DNA of 64,000 bases from Ascidiaceihabitans sp029251465 (GCF_042932805.1 NZ_CP170633.1:992001-1056000); one strand, 5' to 3'; positions 51,471-61,891 are shown, counted from the stretch's first letter. Translations and numbers: made by a program. Notes: generated from the sequence alone by a model not told the origin.

Positions 51471-52984
51471 CAGCCCGCCAGCTTTTTCGCCACCAATTCG
51501 TTCACAGCCTTGGGGTTGGCTTTGCCGCCTGTGGCTTTCATCACTTGGCCGACGAACCAGCCCGCCAATTTCGGGTTCTCGCGGGCTTTTTCAACTTGGG
51601 CGGGGTTGGCGGCGATGATCTCGTCTAAGGCAGCCTCGATTGCGCCGGTGTCGGTGACTTGTTTCATGCCGCGTTCTTCGACGATCACAGCAGGATCACC
51701 GCCTTCGGTATAGACGATTTCAAACAGGTCTTTGGCAATTTTACCGCTGATTGCGTCAGAGCTGATCAAGTCGATCACGCCGCCCAATTGTGCAGGCGTA
51801 ACGGGGCTGTCGGTGATGTCGCGATCGTCTTTTTTCAGGCGGCCAAACAGTTCGTTGATGACCCAGTTGGCCGATGCTTTTCCGTCGCGCTTCTTTGCCA
51901 CGGCTTCAAAGTAACCAGCGGTGTCCACGTCTGCAGTCAGCACGGATGCGTCATAATCCGACAGGCCAAAGTCGCTGATAAAACGCGATTTTTTGGCGTC
52001 TGGAAGTTCGGGCAAGGTGGCTGCGATTTCATCAACCCACTCTTGTTCGATTTCCAGCGGCATCAGGTCCGGATCAGGGAAATAACGGTAGTCATGGGCT
52101 TCTTCTTTGGATCGCAGAGGCGAGATTTCGCCAGTATCCGGGTTCCATGCGATGGTGTTTTGCTGGATTTTGCGACCCGCTTCGATTTCACCAATTTGGC
52201 GTTTTGCCTCGGCAATGATCGCCGCTTGGATGAACCGCATCGAGTTCATGTTTTTCAACTCGCAACGGGTGCCGAGATAAGAAAAATCATCGCCGTTTTC
52301 GCGGAACTTTTCGTAATCACCCGCGCGGCACACAGACACGTTCACATCAGCGCGCAGGTTGCCGTTTTGCATGTTGCCGTCAGATGTGCCCAGATATTGC
52401 ACGATTTGGCGGATTTTGGCGATGTAGGCGGCGGCCTCTTCGGGGCTGCGGATGTCGGGTTTGGACACGATCTCCATCAGGCAGACGCCTGTGCGGTTCA
52501 CGTCAACAAACGACATGTTCGGGTCCATGTCGTGAATGGATTTGCCCGCGTCCTGTTCCATGTGGATGCGTTCGACCCGCACCATGCGCGCGGTGCCGTC
52601 GCCCAACTCGACCAAGACTTCGCCTTCGCCCACAATCGGGTGGTACAACTGGCTGATTTGGTAGCCTTGCGGCAAGTCCGGATAGAAATAGTTTTTGCGG
52701 TCAAACGCCGATTTCAGGTTGATCTGTGCCTTTAGGCCCAGCCCCGTGCGCACGGTTTGTTCGATGCAATATTCGTTGATCACCGGCAACATGCCGGGCA
52801 TGGCTGCATCCACAAACGACACGTTCGAATTGGGTTCAGACCCAAAGGTGGTCGACGCCCCCGAGAATAATTTCGCGTTTGAGGCGACCTGCGCGTGCAC
52901 TTCCATCCCGATCACCAGTTCCCAATCGTGTTTGGCACCAGCGATGGTTTTGATTTTGGGCAAGTCGTAGGTCAGATCGAGCAT
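51470..52984 (-). CDS. gatB: Asp/Glu-tRNA amidotransferase subunit GatB
   Basis: Kinase/amidase-coupling subunit of GatCAB, which turns Glu-tRNA-Gln (and Asp-tRNA-Asn) into the amidated form. 504 residues from MLDLTYDLPKIKTIAGA; the open frame upstream is not needed. Motifs: WELVIGMEVHAQVASNAKLFSGAS, YFYPDLPQGYQISQ, and EIVSKPDIRSPEEAAAY; the C-terminal Yqey-like domain ends ...VAKKLAG. gatA and gatC are not in the window. Confidence 0.97.
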   Translation of the reverse strand: MLDLTYDLPKIKTIAGAKHDWELVIGMEVHAQVASNAKLFSGASTTFGSEPNSNVSFVDAAMPGMLPVINEYCIEQTVRTGLGLKAQINLKSAFDRKNYFYPDLPQGYQISQLYHPIVGEGEVLVELGDGTARMVRVERIHMEQDAGKSIHDMDPNMSFVDVNRTGVCLMEIVSKPDIRSPEEAAAYIAKIRQIVQYLGTSDGNMQNGNLRADVNVSVCRAGDYEKFRENGDDFSYLGTRCELKNMNSMRFIQAAIIAEAKRQIGEIEAGRKIQQNTIAWNPDTGEISPLRSKEEAHDYRYFPDPDLMPLEIEQEWVDEIAATLPELPDAKKSRFISDFGLSDYDASVLTADVDTAGYFEAVAKKRDGKASANWVINELFGRLKKDDRDITDSPVTPAQLGGVIDLISSDAISGKIAKDLFEIVYTEGGDPAVIVEERGMKQVTDTGAIEAALDEIIAANPAQVEKARENPKLAGWFVGQVMKATGGKANPKAVNELVAKKLAG

Positions 52985-53137
52985 GGGGTGTGCCTTTGGT
53001 AAACTGTTTGGATTGGTCATAAAACAGGGCTGCGCGCGGGGCAAGGTGGTTTGGGGGCGCGGCAAGATGTCGGATAGGGAAATTTCAGGTTTGGCCCCAA
53101 GTTACCAAAAGGCCCAGATCAAAGGAGTGGTCCCGAG

Positions 53138-53626
53138 ATGCAAATTAGTGAACCCGACGTGCCGGAGTGGAGCTTTCTTACGGCCGAGGCGGCCAAAGAC
53201 GGGTATTATACCGATCTGTTTGCGACCGAAGTTGATGGTCATGTGACGCTCGCGGCATTTATCCAAGCGTTTTACACAACGCCGTTGTTTCGCGCGGAAC
53301 GACTGGTTTTGCGCATTGCCGCGCGCCTGCCCAGCACCGATCAGCAGGTCACAGACTTGGCAAACGCAGATGCGACAAAGTTCGCGGCATGGACCGTCGA
53401 AGCGCGCGAGGACACCCAGATTTTACTGAACGCAGGGCGCACAAAATCCTGCCTGATGGTGACGCACGAGGCTGACAAGACGCAATTGATGTTCGGCTCT
53501 GTGGTGGTGCCCGAGCCTGCCAAGGGCAACAAATCACCCCGTTTGGGGCCGGTTTTTGATACGTTGCTAAGCGCGCACAAAGTGTATTCGCGCCTGCTGC
53601 TCAGTGCGGCGGCGCGAAGACTTTAA
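53138..53626 (+). CDS. Unknown protein, 162 residues
   Basis: No recognised family. Soluble; contains TTPLFRAERLVLRIAARL and an AWTVEAREDTQILL segment, and ends in a helical RLLLSAAARRL. AAAGGAG stands 12 bases before the ATG. Convergent with the solenoid gene, overlapping its end by 4 bases. Confidence 0.6.
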   Translation: MQISEPDVPEWSFLTAEAAKDGYYTDLFATEVDGHVTLAAFIQAFYTTPLFRAERLVLRIAARLPSTDQQVTDLANADATKFAAWTVEAREDTQILLNAGRTKSCLMVTHEADKTQLMFGSVVVPEPAKGNKSPRLGPVFDTLLSAHKVYSRLLLSAAARRL

Positions 53627-54927
53627 GCGGCTTCGGTCACTGGGCCGTCTTCGGTAAAGATCACCTTGAGGCCCGCCGCGATTTCATGCCGGAACGTGTT
53701 GCCGATGATGCGCAGTGCGTCTGCTTGGCCCGAGGCCGCAAAACGGTCAGGGCAGCGCACCCGCAGGTTGTTGTCAAAACCGCGGGCTGCGTGGGCCCAT
53801 AGCATCGGGTGCAATTCGGTCAGATGTTCGCGGATAATCCATTTGGCACAGTCCGTGATCTGGGCGCGTACGTGATCGGATTCGTCATTTCCGCCACGGG
53901 CATTGCCCATCGTATTGGCGCAATAGGCGGCCAAAAGGTTCACGACATACTGGTTCTGGGTCCGCTCTAGGATGTCGTGCAATCCGTCGATGAAAAACGC
54001 CACGTCCAGTCGCGAGCAGGCGACGTCGTCATAAGCGATTGCATCAAATTGCACCCAAACATAGGCCCCGGCACCCCAAAGCTCTTGCGTGCGGGCAGCT
54101 GTGCGGCGCGCTTCGAGTTCCAGCATGTCGTGGCTGCCATACCAACGTGGCAGCAGGTGGTTGCCCATTGCGCGCATCGCACGGGCATTCATCGGATCAA
54201 GGTTGATCAGGGTTTCGTAGGCGTCTGCGATATTTTCTTTGGATGAATCTTTGCCGGTGCGCAGAGCACATTCTGCCGCGCACAAGAACGCAGGTTTCGG
54301 GTTCATATCGGCGAAGGGGGCCAAAATGTCTGTGGCACGATCAAAATGGGCCTCAAACGCCGCGCGGTTCTGAGACGAAATTTCTGTGTCCCAGCCGGTG
54401 CCACGCCACGCCCAACCGATGTCCATGTGGGCATGGGCGACAATGGCTGCAATGGCGTAGTCGTGGTTGGAGTCTGCAAGCACCCCCTCAAGCGCCTCGA
54501 TGCCGTCCATCAACGGTGCATCTTTGGCCGGGCGGCCAGTGATCAGCGCATGTTCACAGGCAAGTACAACATCTGCCCGCGCGCCGTATCCGACCAGATC
54601 AGCCACAGGCATACCACCGGCTGTTTTGCTCAGGGCGCGATCAGCAAGGCGGATCGCACGGGCCACATCATCCCACTGTTCCTGACGGGCCAAACGCTGG
54701 CCACGCATTTGGTGATAGTCCCGTTCGCGGTCTTCTGCGGTTGGGTCAGGGCAGGGGATCGACAAAGCCTGGGCTTGGTCAATCGCTTCGTGTGATCGTG
54801 TGCGGGCTTTTTGAACAACAGGACCGGACGGGAGAACAACGCCGTCTGCGGCAACCGTTGGGCGGGTCCTTGAAAACAGCGCCGAAAAGGGGCGCAGGGG
54901 GGAACCAATGATACTCGTTAACAACAT
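53623..54927 (-). CDS. Helical-repeat (TPR-like) protein of unknown function
   Basis: 434 residues from ATG 54927; a TTG at 54942 is less likely. Almost wholly alpha-helical: paired helices such as DVARAIRLADRALSKTAGG, AFEAHFDRATDILAPFADM and AYETLINLDPMNARAMRAM suggest a TPR-like solenoid. No catalytic motif or signal. The upstream gap 54928-55240 (313 bases) holds no gene that I can support. Confidence 0.65.
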   Translation of the reverse strand: MLLTSIIGSPLRPFSALFSRTRPTVAADGVVLPSGPVVQKARTRSHEAIDQAQALSIPCPDPTAEDRERDYHQMRGQRLARQEQWDDVARAIRLADRALSKTAGGMPVADLVGYGARADVVLACEHALITGRPAKDAPLMDGIEALEGVLADSNHDYAIAAIVAHAHMDIGWAWRGTGWDTEISSQNRAAFEAHFDRATDILAPFADMNPKPAFLCAAECALRTGKDSSKENIADAYETLINLDPMNARAMRAMGNHLLPRWYGSHDMLELEARRTAARTQELWGAGAYVWVQFDAIAYDDVACSRLDVAFFIDGLHDILERTQNQYVVNLLAAYCANTMGNARGGNDESDHVRAQITDCAKWIIREHLTELHPMLWAHAARGFDNNLRVRCPDRFAASGQADALRIIGNTFRHEIAAGLKVIFTEDGPVTEAA

Positions 54928-55240
54928 TCTGGATATTTCCAAATTCTTTTATTCGACCCTCGTAATGTGCAAAAGGTTTGAGGCCGAAACGTGGCGAGGG
55001 CGCGATGGTTTGAGGCTTTTGTCACGGCAAAACCGCTTATTTTATTAACAAAATCCTAATTTTGCGCCTTACTTCCCGTTAAGGTAGGTAAGCTTTCACT
55101 TTCGGGTGGAATTCCGTTGAACTGCCCAAGTGACGCGAAATAGCGACAATCCGCGTATGAGCGGACTGTTGTTGCAAAATCAGGGGCAATGAGGGGGCAA
55201 AGCTTGCCATTTGGGTACACCTTTGCCCATAGTCATCGTC

Positions 55241-55897
55241 ATGCGTATGAAATTAACCATATTGGCCGTGTTGATCGGTCTGAGCGGACCTTTTGCAGGA
55301 TCGGTGCTCGCCGACACCAGTGATACGGTCGATTTGCGCCCCCCAACACGGGACGGCAATGTGCCGCGCACCCGCTGGACGCATCAACAAGATCACCTGC
55401 TGTGGAACCGTGCGGCGCTGTCTGCACTGAAATCACACGGCAAGCCGCTGACGGATATGGTCCCGCGCGACATCGAAAACTGGTGCCCCAAATATCCAAC
55501 CGCAAGCGACGCGGATCGCCGTGCCTTTTGGTTGGGGTTCATGTCGGCGCTTGCGAAATTTGAAAGCACCTACAAGCCCAAGGCCGTGGGCGGCGGTGGC
55601 AAGTGGTATGGCTTGTTGCAAATCCTGCCCGCGACGGCGCGGGGCTATAAATGCAATGTCGGCACCGGTGAGGCGCTGAAAAACGGTGCGGCCAACCTAA
55701 GCTGCGCGGTGCGGATCATGGCCGTCACTGTGCCACGTGACGGGGTGGTGCATGGGCGCGACAACAAATGGCGTGGTGTCAGCGCCGATTGGGGGCCGAT
55801 GCGGTCCAAATCCAAACGCGCTGACATGGCGAATTGGCTGCGTCGTCAGGCGTACTGTGCGCCGTTGGACAACCTGCGCCCACAGACGCGGCCCTGA
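55241..55897 (+). CDS. Secreted transglycosylase SLT-like protein
   Basis: 218 residues; signal peptide at MKLTILAVLIGLSGPFAGSVLA. Lytic-transglycosylase-like core with the probable catalytic Glu in SALAKFESTYKPKAV, then GKWYGLLQILPATARGY, and Cys residues that could form a disulfide (KCNVG, LSCAV). Start at ATG 55241; longer TTG start at 55211 has no support. Likely cleaves peptidoglycan in the periplasm. Confidence 0.8.
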   Translation: MRMKLTILAVLIGLSGPFAGSVLADTSDTVDLRPPTRDGNVPRTRWTHQQDHLLWNRAALSALKSHGKPLTDMVPRDIENWCPKYPTASDADRRAFWLGFMSALAKFESTYKPKAVGGGGKWYGLLQILPATARGYKCNVGTGEALKNGAANLSCAVRIMAVTVPRDGVVHGRDNKWRGVSADWGPMRSKSKRADMANWLRRQAYCAPLDNLRPQTRP

Positions 55898-55903
55898 CCC
55901 AGT

Positions 55904-56332
55904 TCACACAAACCCAAAATGGTGGCGCTCGGTTTTGATGCCACGGGATTCTAGTTCGGTTTCAAACGCGCGGTGGGGCGGCGTTGCCTCAAACGGGATT
56001 TTCACCTTTTGACCGATGTGCAGCACAGCCGTGAGGCGCACGGACAGATCAAGGCGGGTGTCAAAGCGGATGTGTTTGATTTTTTTGATCGAAACCTCGC
56101 CAGTCTTGGTGCCTGCATGCCAACTTAGCGTGGTGGCATCCAAGCTTAGCCCAGCCGCCCGCGCAGTGATCAAATCGTAAAACGCGGGCAGGGTGCACAA
56201 AACCACGGCCACGGCCAGCACGATGGACATGTCGATGCGAATGATCAAAACCACCAGAGCGACCCAGATGGCCAGCACCGTGATCAGGGTCGTCCAATTG
56301 CGCCCTGAGGTTTCAAACCTGTAGGCGTCCAC
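55904..56332 (-). CDS. Two-helix membrane protein downstream of pepN
   Basis: 142 residues from GTG 56332, directly after the pepN stop (TGAGTG). Two helices (LITVLAIWVALVVLIIRI and SIVLAVAVVLCTLPAFYDLI), then a beta-rich cytoplasmic domain resembling PH-like folds (SIKKIKHIRFDTRLDLSVRL). No family recognised with confidence. Confidence 0.6.
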   Translation of the reverse strand: MDAYRFETSGRNWTTLITVLAIWVALVVLIIRIDMSIVLAVAVVLCTLPAFYDLITARAAGLSLDATTLSWHAGTKTGEVSIKKIKHIRFDTRLDLSVRLTAVLHIGQKVKIPFEATPPHRAFETELESRGIKTERHHFGFV

Positions 56333-58876
56333 TCACGCGCCCCTGATCCGGCTGATCATTTCCGAAGTATCGCGGCTGAGTTTGGGGGTATTGCCGATCC
56401 GCTCTAGCTGTGTGCCGATCAAGGTTTGGCGGATCGCATCGTAGCGCCGCCAGGTCTGGAATGCCGAACACATCCGTGCGGTCGTTTGCGGGTTCACCGG
56501 ATCCAGTTTGATCAGCCAGTCGGCCAGCAGCCTGTATCCAGACCCGTCCTTGGCGTGGAACCCGGCGTGGTGCATCGCGAGGGCCCCAAGCGTGGCGCGG
56601 AAACGGTTCGGGTTTTTCCAGTTGAACGCCGCATGTTTGGTCAGGGCTGTGGCCGTGTCGGCGGCATCGTCGGGCTTGGCCTTGATCACTTGCAGGCCGA
56701 ACCACTTGTCCATGACCAGCCGGTCGTCACGCCACTGGGTTTCAAAGGCCGCAAGGGCCCCGTCGCCACGCCCTGCACTGATCAAGGCGCCAAGCGCGCT
56801 CAGTTGCTGCGTCATGTTCGAGGCGCTGTCGAACTGCTTTTGCGCGGCGTCGCCCCCGTCAAGGCGGGTGAGCAGGGGTAGAATGGCCCCCGTCAGCGCG
56901 CGTTTGCCGGATTGCCCGGCGTCGGGTTGGTAGGGGGCGGACACTTGATAGCGCTCAAACAGCGGGGTCAAAATGTCTGACAGATGATCGGCTTGCGCGG
57001 CGCGGGTTGCCTCATGCGCCGCCCAGATCGCGTCTGGATCAGGGGTGTCGCCGGCGGTGTGCAAATCAGCGGCCAGTTCAGACTGACTGGGCAGACCAAG
57101 CATTAGCGCGCGAAAGTTCGGGTCCAGATCGTCATTGCGGATGAGCGCGTGCAACCCGTCCAGATAGGCCGGATCAGGGGCTTTGCCGTTGCGAATACTG
57201 GCCAGAACCGACGCCTTGGCCAGCGCGCGCCCGGATTCCCAGCGGTTGAACGGATCGGTGTCGTGGGCCAGTAGGAACGCGTGGTCCGCTTTGTGATCCA
57301 GAACCACGGGCGCCGAAAACCCGCGCAGGATGGACGGCACCGGTTTGGACGTCTGACCGGTGAAACTAAAGCTTTGCGTGGCTTTGGTGACCTCGAGGAT
57401 TTGAGTGCTCATGGTTTCGACGCCGTCTGGCCCCAGCAGACCAAGGGCGACAGGAATGACTTGCGGTTCCGGTTTGGCCGTCGCCGCGCTGGGCGGCGTG
57501 TGCTGGGTAAAGGTCAGCGTGTAAGTGTCACCCTGATAGGTTTCCGCGACCTTAAGATGCGGCGTGCCCGCTTGGGAATACCAGCGTTTGAATTGGGTCA
57601 AATCGCGGCCGGTGCTGTCCTCGAACACTTGTAGCCAATCCTCGATCGTGCAGGCCTGACCGTCGTGGCGATCAAAGTACAGATCCAGCGCCTTTGAATA
57701 GGCGTCGGCCCCGACCAGCGTGCGCAGCATGCCGATGACTTCGGCGCCCTTTTCGTAGATCGTGGCGGTGTAGAAATTGTTGATCTCCTGAAAACTTTCG
57801 GGGCGCACAGGGTGGGCAAGCGGGCCTTGATCTTCGGTGAACTGACGGCTGCGCAAATCGATCACGTCGCGGATGCGTTTGACCGACGGCGATCGCATAT
57901 CCGAGGTGAACTGGCTGTCGCGATACACCGTCAGCCCTTCTTTCAGGCACAGCTGGAACCAGTCACGGCAGGTGATCCGATTGCCCGTCCAGTTGTGAAA
58001 ATACTCATGCGCGATGATCGCCTCGATCCGTTCAAAATTATCGTCGGTCGAGGTTTCAGGGCTGGCCAGCACGGCAGAGGAGTTGAAAATATTCAGCCCC
58101 TTGTTTTCCATCGCGCCCATGTTGAAATCATCAACGGCGACGATATTGAAAATGCCCAGATCGTATTCGCGGCCATAGACGTCTTCGTCCCATTTCATCG
58201 AATCCTTGAGCGCCTGCATGCCAAAGGCGCACTTGCCCTCGTCGCCGGGGCGCACATACAGGTTCAACGCGACGTCGCGCCCGTTCATGGTTGTAAAGCG
58301 GTCTTTGTGGGCGATCAGTTCGCCTGCGACCAATGCGAATAGGTACGCGGGCTTGGGCCAGGGGTCGTGCCATTCCGCCCAGCCATCGCCTGATGCGACG
58401 TGATCGCCGTTGGACAGCAACGTGGAATGCGGCCCGTTGATGCGCACGGTGAACGTCGACATTACATCGGGGCGGTCGGGGTAAAATGTGATCTTACGAA
58501 ACCCTTCGGCCTCGCACTGGGTGCAATACATGCCGCTGGATTGATACAGCCCCTCAAGCGAGGTGTTGGCGGCGGGATCAATCTGGACTTCGCATTCCCA
58601 GATGAACGGGATGTTGGGCACCTCGCAGGTCAGCCCCTCGGCGGTGACAGTTGGCGTGACCGTTTCGCCGTCGATTTTGGCGGAGCGCAGGTTGAGCTGT
58701 TCGCCATGCAAAAAGAACGTCTTGTCGGTGGCGTCTTTGCGCGGGCTGAACTTGATCCGCGACGTGACGCGCGTGGCGTTCGGGGCCAGATCAAAGGTCA
58801 GGTGGACGGTGTCGACGGTGTATCCAAAAGGCGTGTAGTCCTTAAGATAAATAGTCTGGGGGGCTGCGTCGCGCAT
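56333..58876 (-). CDS. pepN: Aminopeptidase N (M1 family)
   Basis: Cytoplasmic zinc metallopeptidase of 847 residues. Substrate motif GAMENKGLNIF and zinc motif HEYFHNWTGNRITCRDWF with the third Glu in the LKEGLTVY segment. N-terminal domain starts IYLKDYTPFGYTVDTVHLTF; C-terminal alpha domain ends RDTSEMISRIRGA. Length and motifs match the gammaproteobacterial-type PepN clade. Confidence 0.97.
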   Translation of the reverse strand: MRDAAPQTIYLKDYTPFGYTVDTVHLTFDLAPNATRVTSRIKFSPRKDATDKTFFLHGEQLNLRSAKIDGETVTPTVTAEGLTCEVPNIPFIWECEVQIDPAANTSLEGLYQSSGMYCTQCEAEGFRKITFYPDRPDVMSTFTVRINGPHSTLLSNGDHVASGDGWAEWHDPWPKPAYLFALVAGELIAHKDRFTTMNGRDVALNLYVRPGDEGKCAFGMQALKDSMKWDEDVYGREYDLGIFNIVAVDDFNMGAMENKGLNIFNSSAVLASPETSTDDNFERIEAIIAHEYFHNWTGNRITCRDWFQLCLKEGLTVYRDSQFTSDMRSPSVKRIRDVIDLRSRQFTEDQGPLAHPVRPESFQEINNFYTATIYEKGAEVIGMLRTLVGADAYSKALDLYFDRHDGQACTIEDWLQVFEDSTGRDLTQFKRWYSQAGTPHLKVAETYQGDTYTLTFTQHTPPSAATAKPEPQVIPVALGLLGPDGVETMSTQILEVTKATQSFSFTGQTSKPVPSILRGFSAPVVLDHKADHAFLLAHDTDPFNRWESGRALAKASVLASIRNGKAPDPAYLDGLHALIRNDDLDPNFRALMLGLPSQSELAADLHTAGDTPDPDAIWAAHEATRAAQADHLSDILTPLFERYQVSAPYQPDAGQSGKRALTGAILPLLTRLDGGDAAQKQFDSASNMTQQLSALGALISAGRGDGALAAFETQWRDDRLVMDKWFGLQVIKAKPDDAADTATALTKHAAFNWKNPNRFRATLGALAMHHAGFHAKDGSGYRLLADWLIKLDPVNPQTTARMCSAFQTWRRYDAIRQTLIGTQLERIGNTPKLSRDTSEMISRIRGA

Positions 58877-59005
58877 AAGTCACTTCCGAAAAGTTGGGAA
58901 CAGGTATCAACGGGACTACGTTAGGGGTGCAAGACATTGGCCGCAAGCGGTCTCAGGCTGGCGGTGGGCGACAGGACTGCCTTTGGGCGTAAAGGGGGAA
59001 AAGGC

Positions 59006-59146
59006 ATGCCAAAGATGCGCAAGAAATCGGACTTTCCGAGCAAGGTTTGTGCCACCTGTGGTCGCCCGTTTGTATGGCGCAAAGCCTGGGCCAATGTTTG
59101 GGACGAGGTGCGATATTGTTCCGAGAGGTGCAGGCGGGAAAAGTAA
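59006..59146 (+). CDS. DUF2256 small zinc-binding protein
   Basis: 46 residues, MPKMRKKSDFPSKVCATCGR, then PFVWRKAWANVWDEVRYCSERC. Two CxxC pairs (CATC and CSERC) form a treble-clef-like knuckle typical of DUF2256. AAAGGGGG precedes the start. Function unknown. Confidence 0.85.
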   Translation: MPKMRKKSDFPSKVCATCGRPFVWRKAWANVWDEVRYCSERCRREK

Positions 59147-59277
59147 CGCCGGTTTCGGATTTATTCGAATTGGTAAGAAAATTTGACCAATCATGTTTAC
59201 TATCGGAAACTTTTTACCTACAGCATACCGCAGGACACTGTTATCAAGCTGCGAATCCAAAGACCAAAGGGGCCTTC

Positions 59278-61422
59278 ATGACCGATTTTGTTGCCAAATC
59301 AGAGCTGCGCGTTGCGCCAGAGCTTGCCACGTTCATCGAAACCGCGGCTTTGCCGGGGACAGGTGTTGACGCCGATGCCTTTTGGACGGGCTTTTCACAA
59401 TTGGTGCACGAACGTGGCCCGCAAAACCGCGCGTTGTTGGAAAAACGCGAGCAAATCCAAGCGCAAGTTGATGCCTGGCACTTTGAACATCGCGGTGCGA
59501 ACCATGATGCGGCGGCCTACAAGGCGTTCTTGCAAGACATCGGCTATCTGGTCCCTGAGGGCGACACATTTGAAATCGAAACGGCCAACGTCGATCCAGA
59601 GATCGCATCGGTTGCCGGCCCGCAATTGGTCGTGCCGATCACCAACGCGCGCTTTGCGCTGAATGCCGCCAACGCCCGCTGGGGCAGCCTGTATGACGGG
59701 TTTTACGGCACGGACGCGATGGGCAGCACGCCGCCAAAAGGGCCTTACAACCAAGGGCGCGGCGCACGGGTTGTCGCGCGCGCACGGGTGTTCCTCGACG
59801 AAGCGTTCCCGATTGATGGCACCAGCCACGCGGATGCGCGTCGGTATAGTGTGCGCAAAGGTGCGTTGATGGTGGATGATTGTCCGCTGGATCACCCCGA
59901 GAAATTCGTCGGCTACAAAGGCCACCCCAAAGCGCCATCTTCGATTTTGCTGCGCAACAACGGCTTGCATGTCGAACTGGTGTTTGATCGCACACACTCC
60001 ATCGGCAGCCGCGACCAAGCGGGCCTCGCTGATGTGGTCATGGAAAGCGCTGTATCCGCGATCATGGATTGCGAAGATTCCGTCGCCTGTGTCGACGCCG
60101 AAGACAAAGTTGTTGCCTACACAAACTGGCTAGGCCTGATGCGCGGTGATCTGGAAGAGACGTTTGAGAAGAATGGTACACAGATGACCCGCAAAATGGC
60201 CGGTGATCGTGACTTTACCACGCCTGATGGCGGCGAAATGTCTGTCAAAGGGCGCGCGCTGATGTTGGTGCGCAATGTCGGGCATCTGATGACCAACCCT
60301 GCGATTTTGGACCGTGACGGCAACGAAGTGTTCGAAGGTCTGATGGATGCCATGGTGACCACGCTGATCGCGATGCACGATTTGCAGCGCGAGGGCGGCA
60401 ATTCGGTCAAAGGATCAGTTTATGTTGTGAAGCCAAAGATGCACGGGCCCGAAGAGGTCGCCTTTGCTGACGGAACATTCACGGCCGTCGAACAGATTTT
60501 GGGCCTGCCGCAGAACACCGTCAAAATCGGGATCATGGACGAGGAGCGCCGCACCACGGTGAACCTGAAGGAATGTATTCGCGCGGCAAAGAGTCGGGTG
60601 GCATTTATCAACACCGGTTTCCTGGATCGCACGGGCGATGAAATCCACACCTCGATGGAGGCTGGGCCGTTTTCGCGCAAAGACTTTATCAAAGGCAAAA
60701 GCTGGATCGCGGCTTATGAAGATCAAAACGTCGATATCGGCCTGGATTGCGGCCTGTCCGGTAAGGCGCAAATCGGCAAAGGCATGTGGGCGATGCCCGA
60801 TCTGATGGCAGCAATGCTTGAGCAAAAGATTGGTCATCCGAAATCAGGGGCGAACTGCGCTTGGGTGCCAAGCCCGACTGCCGCGACGCTGCACGCACTG
60901 CACTATCACAAGGTTGATGTGTTTGCAGTTCAGGCCAAGCTGAAAGCAGGCGGACGCCGTGCGCATGTTGAAACGGTTCTGGAAATCCCGCTGGCGACCT
61001 ACCAAAAATGGACCGACGCGCAGAAAATCCGCGAAGTGGAAAATAACGCTCAAGGGATTCTGGGCTATGTCGTGCGCTGGATCGACCAAGGCGTCGGCTG
61101 TTCCAAAGTGCCAGACATGAACAATGTCGGCCTGATGGAAGATCGTGCAACTTGCCGGATTTCAGCGCAGCACGTGGCCAACTGGTTGAACCACGGCGTT
61201 GTGGACGCCCAGCAAGTCATGGCGGCCATGCGCAAGATGGCAGAAGTCGTCGATGGCCAAAACGCGGGCGATGCGTCGTACACGCCGATGGCACCGGGTT
61301 TTGACGGGATTGCGTTTCAGGCGGCCTGCGATCTGGTTCTTAAGGGGCGTACGCAACCGTCTGGCTACACAGAACCTGTTTTGCATGCCCGCCGTTTGGA
61401 ATTCAAAGCAGCAGCAAAATAA
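59278..61422 (+). CDS. glcB: Malate synthase G
   Basis: Condenses glyoxylate with acetyl-CoA to malate; used in glycolate/glyoxylate assimilation. 714 residues from ATG 59278 (AAGGGG upstream); the frame extends upstream without coding support. TIM-barrel and inserted domain with HSIGSRDQAGLADVVMESA, MDCEDSVACVDAEDK and NNVGLMEDRATCRISAQH, which contains catalytic-loop residues. Length is right for isoform G. The GlcG/HbpS gene follows, as in glc loci. Confidence 0.97.
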   Translation: MTDFVAKSELRVAPELATFIETAALPGTGVDADAFWTGFSQLVHERGPQNRALLEKREQIQAQVDAWHFEHRGANHDAAAYKAFLQDIGYLVPEGDTFEIETANVDPEIASVAGPQLVVPITNARFALNAANARWGSLYDGFYGTDAMGSTPPKGPYNQGRGARVVARARVFLDEAFPIDGTSHADARRYSVRKGALMVDDCPLDHPEKFVGYKGHPKAPSSILLRNNGLHVELVFDRTHSIGSRDQAGLADVVMESAVSAIMDCEDSVACVDAEDKVVAYTNWLGLMRGDLEETFEKNGTQMTRKMAGDRDFTTPDGGEMSVKGRALMLVRNVGHLMTNPAILDRDGNEVFEGLMDAMVTTLIAMHDLQREGGNSVKGSVYVVKPKMHGPEEVAFADGTFTAVEQILGLPQNTVKIGIMDEERRTTVNLKECIRAAKSRVAFINTGFLDRTGDEIHTSMEAGPFSRKDFIKGKSWIAAYEDQNVDIGLDCGLSGKAQIGKGMWAMPDLMAAMLEQKIGHPKSGANCAWVPSPTAATLHALHYHKVDVFAVQAKLKAGGRRAHVETVLEIPLATYQKWTDAQKIREVENNAQGILGYVVRWIDQGVGCSKVPDMNNVGLMEDRATCRISAQHVANWLNHGVVDAQQVMAAMRKMAEVVDGQNAGDASYTPMAPGFDGIAFQAACDLVLKGRTQPSGYTEPVLHARRLEFKAAAK

Positions 61423-61433
61423 CCCATAGAAAT

Positions 61434-61455
61434 GGTGGATTGAAATCCACCTTAC
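61434..61455. repeat. REP-like palindrome, copy 2 (divergent)
   Basis: GGTGGAT-TGAA-ATCCACC followed by TTAC, in the glcB-glcG gap. Shares the GGTG...CACCTTAC frame of the other copies but a different stem centre. Confidence 0.6.
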
Positions 61456-61468
61456 GAGGAGAAATCAC

Positions 61469-61891
61469 ATGATCAATCTTAGAAAAGCCCGCGTCCTTAT
61501 TCGCAAAACTTTGGAAAAGGGCCGCGAGTTGGACCTAAAGCCACTGTCCGTTGTCGTGCTGGATGCGGGCGGTCACGTGCAAGCGTTCGAGCGCGAAGAT
61601 GGCGCAGCACCGGGGCGTTTCGCGATCGCACACGGCAAGGCCTATGGCTCGGTCATGTTGGGCATGGCGGGCACCGCGCAAATGGCACGCGCCGAAGCGC
61701 AGGCGTATTTCATGGACTCTGTGAACGGTGTATTTGGTGGTCAGGTGATCCCGGTGCCGGGCGGCGTTTTGATCCGTGGACGCAAAGGCGAAGTGATCGG
61801 GGCGGTTGGTGTGACGGGCGACAGCTCTGACAACGATCTGATCGCGGCGATGGCGGGACTTGAGGCAGCAGGTTTGGTCGGCGAGGGCTAA
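61469..61891 (+). CDS. GlcG/HbpS-family heme-degradation-like protein
   Basis: 140 residues, HbpS/GlcG fold: LSVVVLDAGGHVQAFEREDGA, FAIAHGKAYGSVM, VIPVPGGVLIRG, and GAVGVTGDSSDNDLIAAMAG. Family members bind heme, cobalamin or corrinoids, and glcG sits beside glcB in many species, so a role in glycolate use is plausible. GAGGAG precedes the ATG. Confidence 0.85.
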   Translation: MINLRKARVLIRKTLEKGRELDLKPLSVVVLDAGGHVQAFEREDGAAPGRFAIAHGKAYGSVMLGMAGTAQMARAEAQAYFMDSVNGVFGGQVIPVPGGVLIRGRKGEVIGAVGVTGDSSDNDLIAAMAGLEAAGLVGEG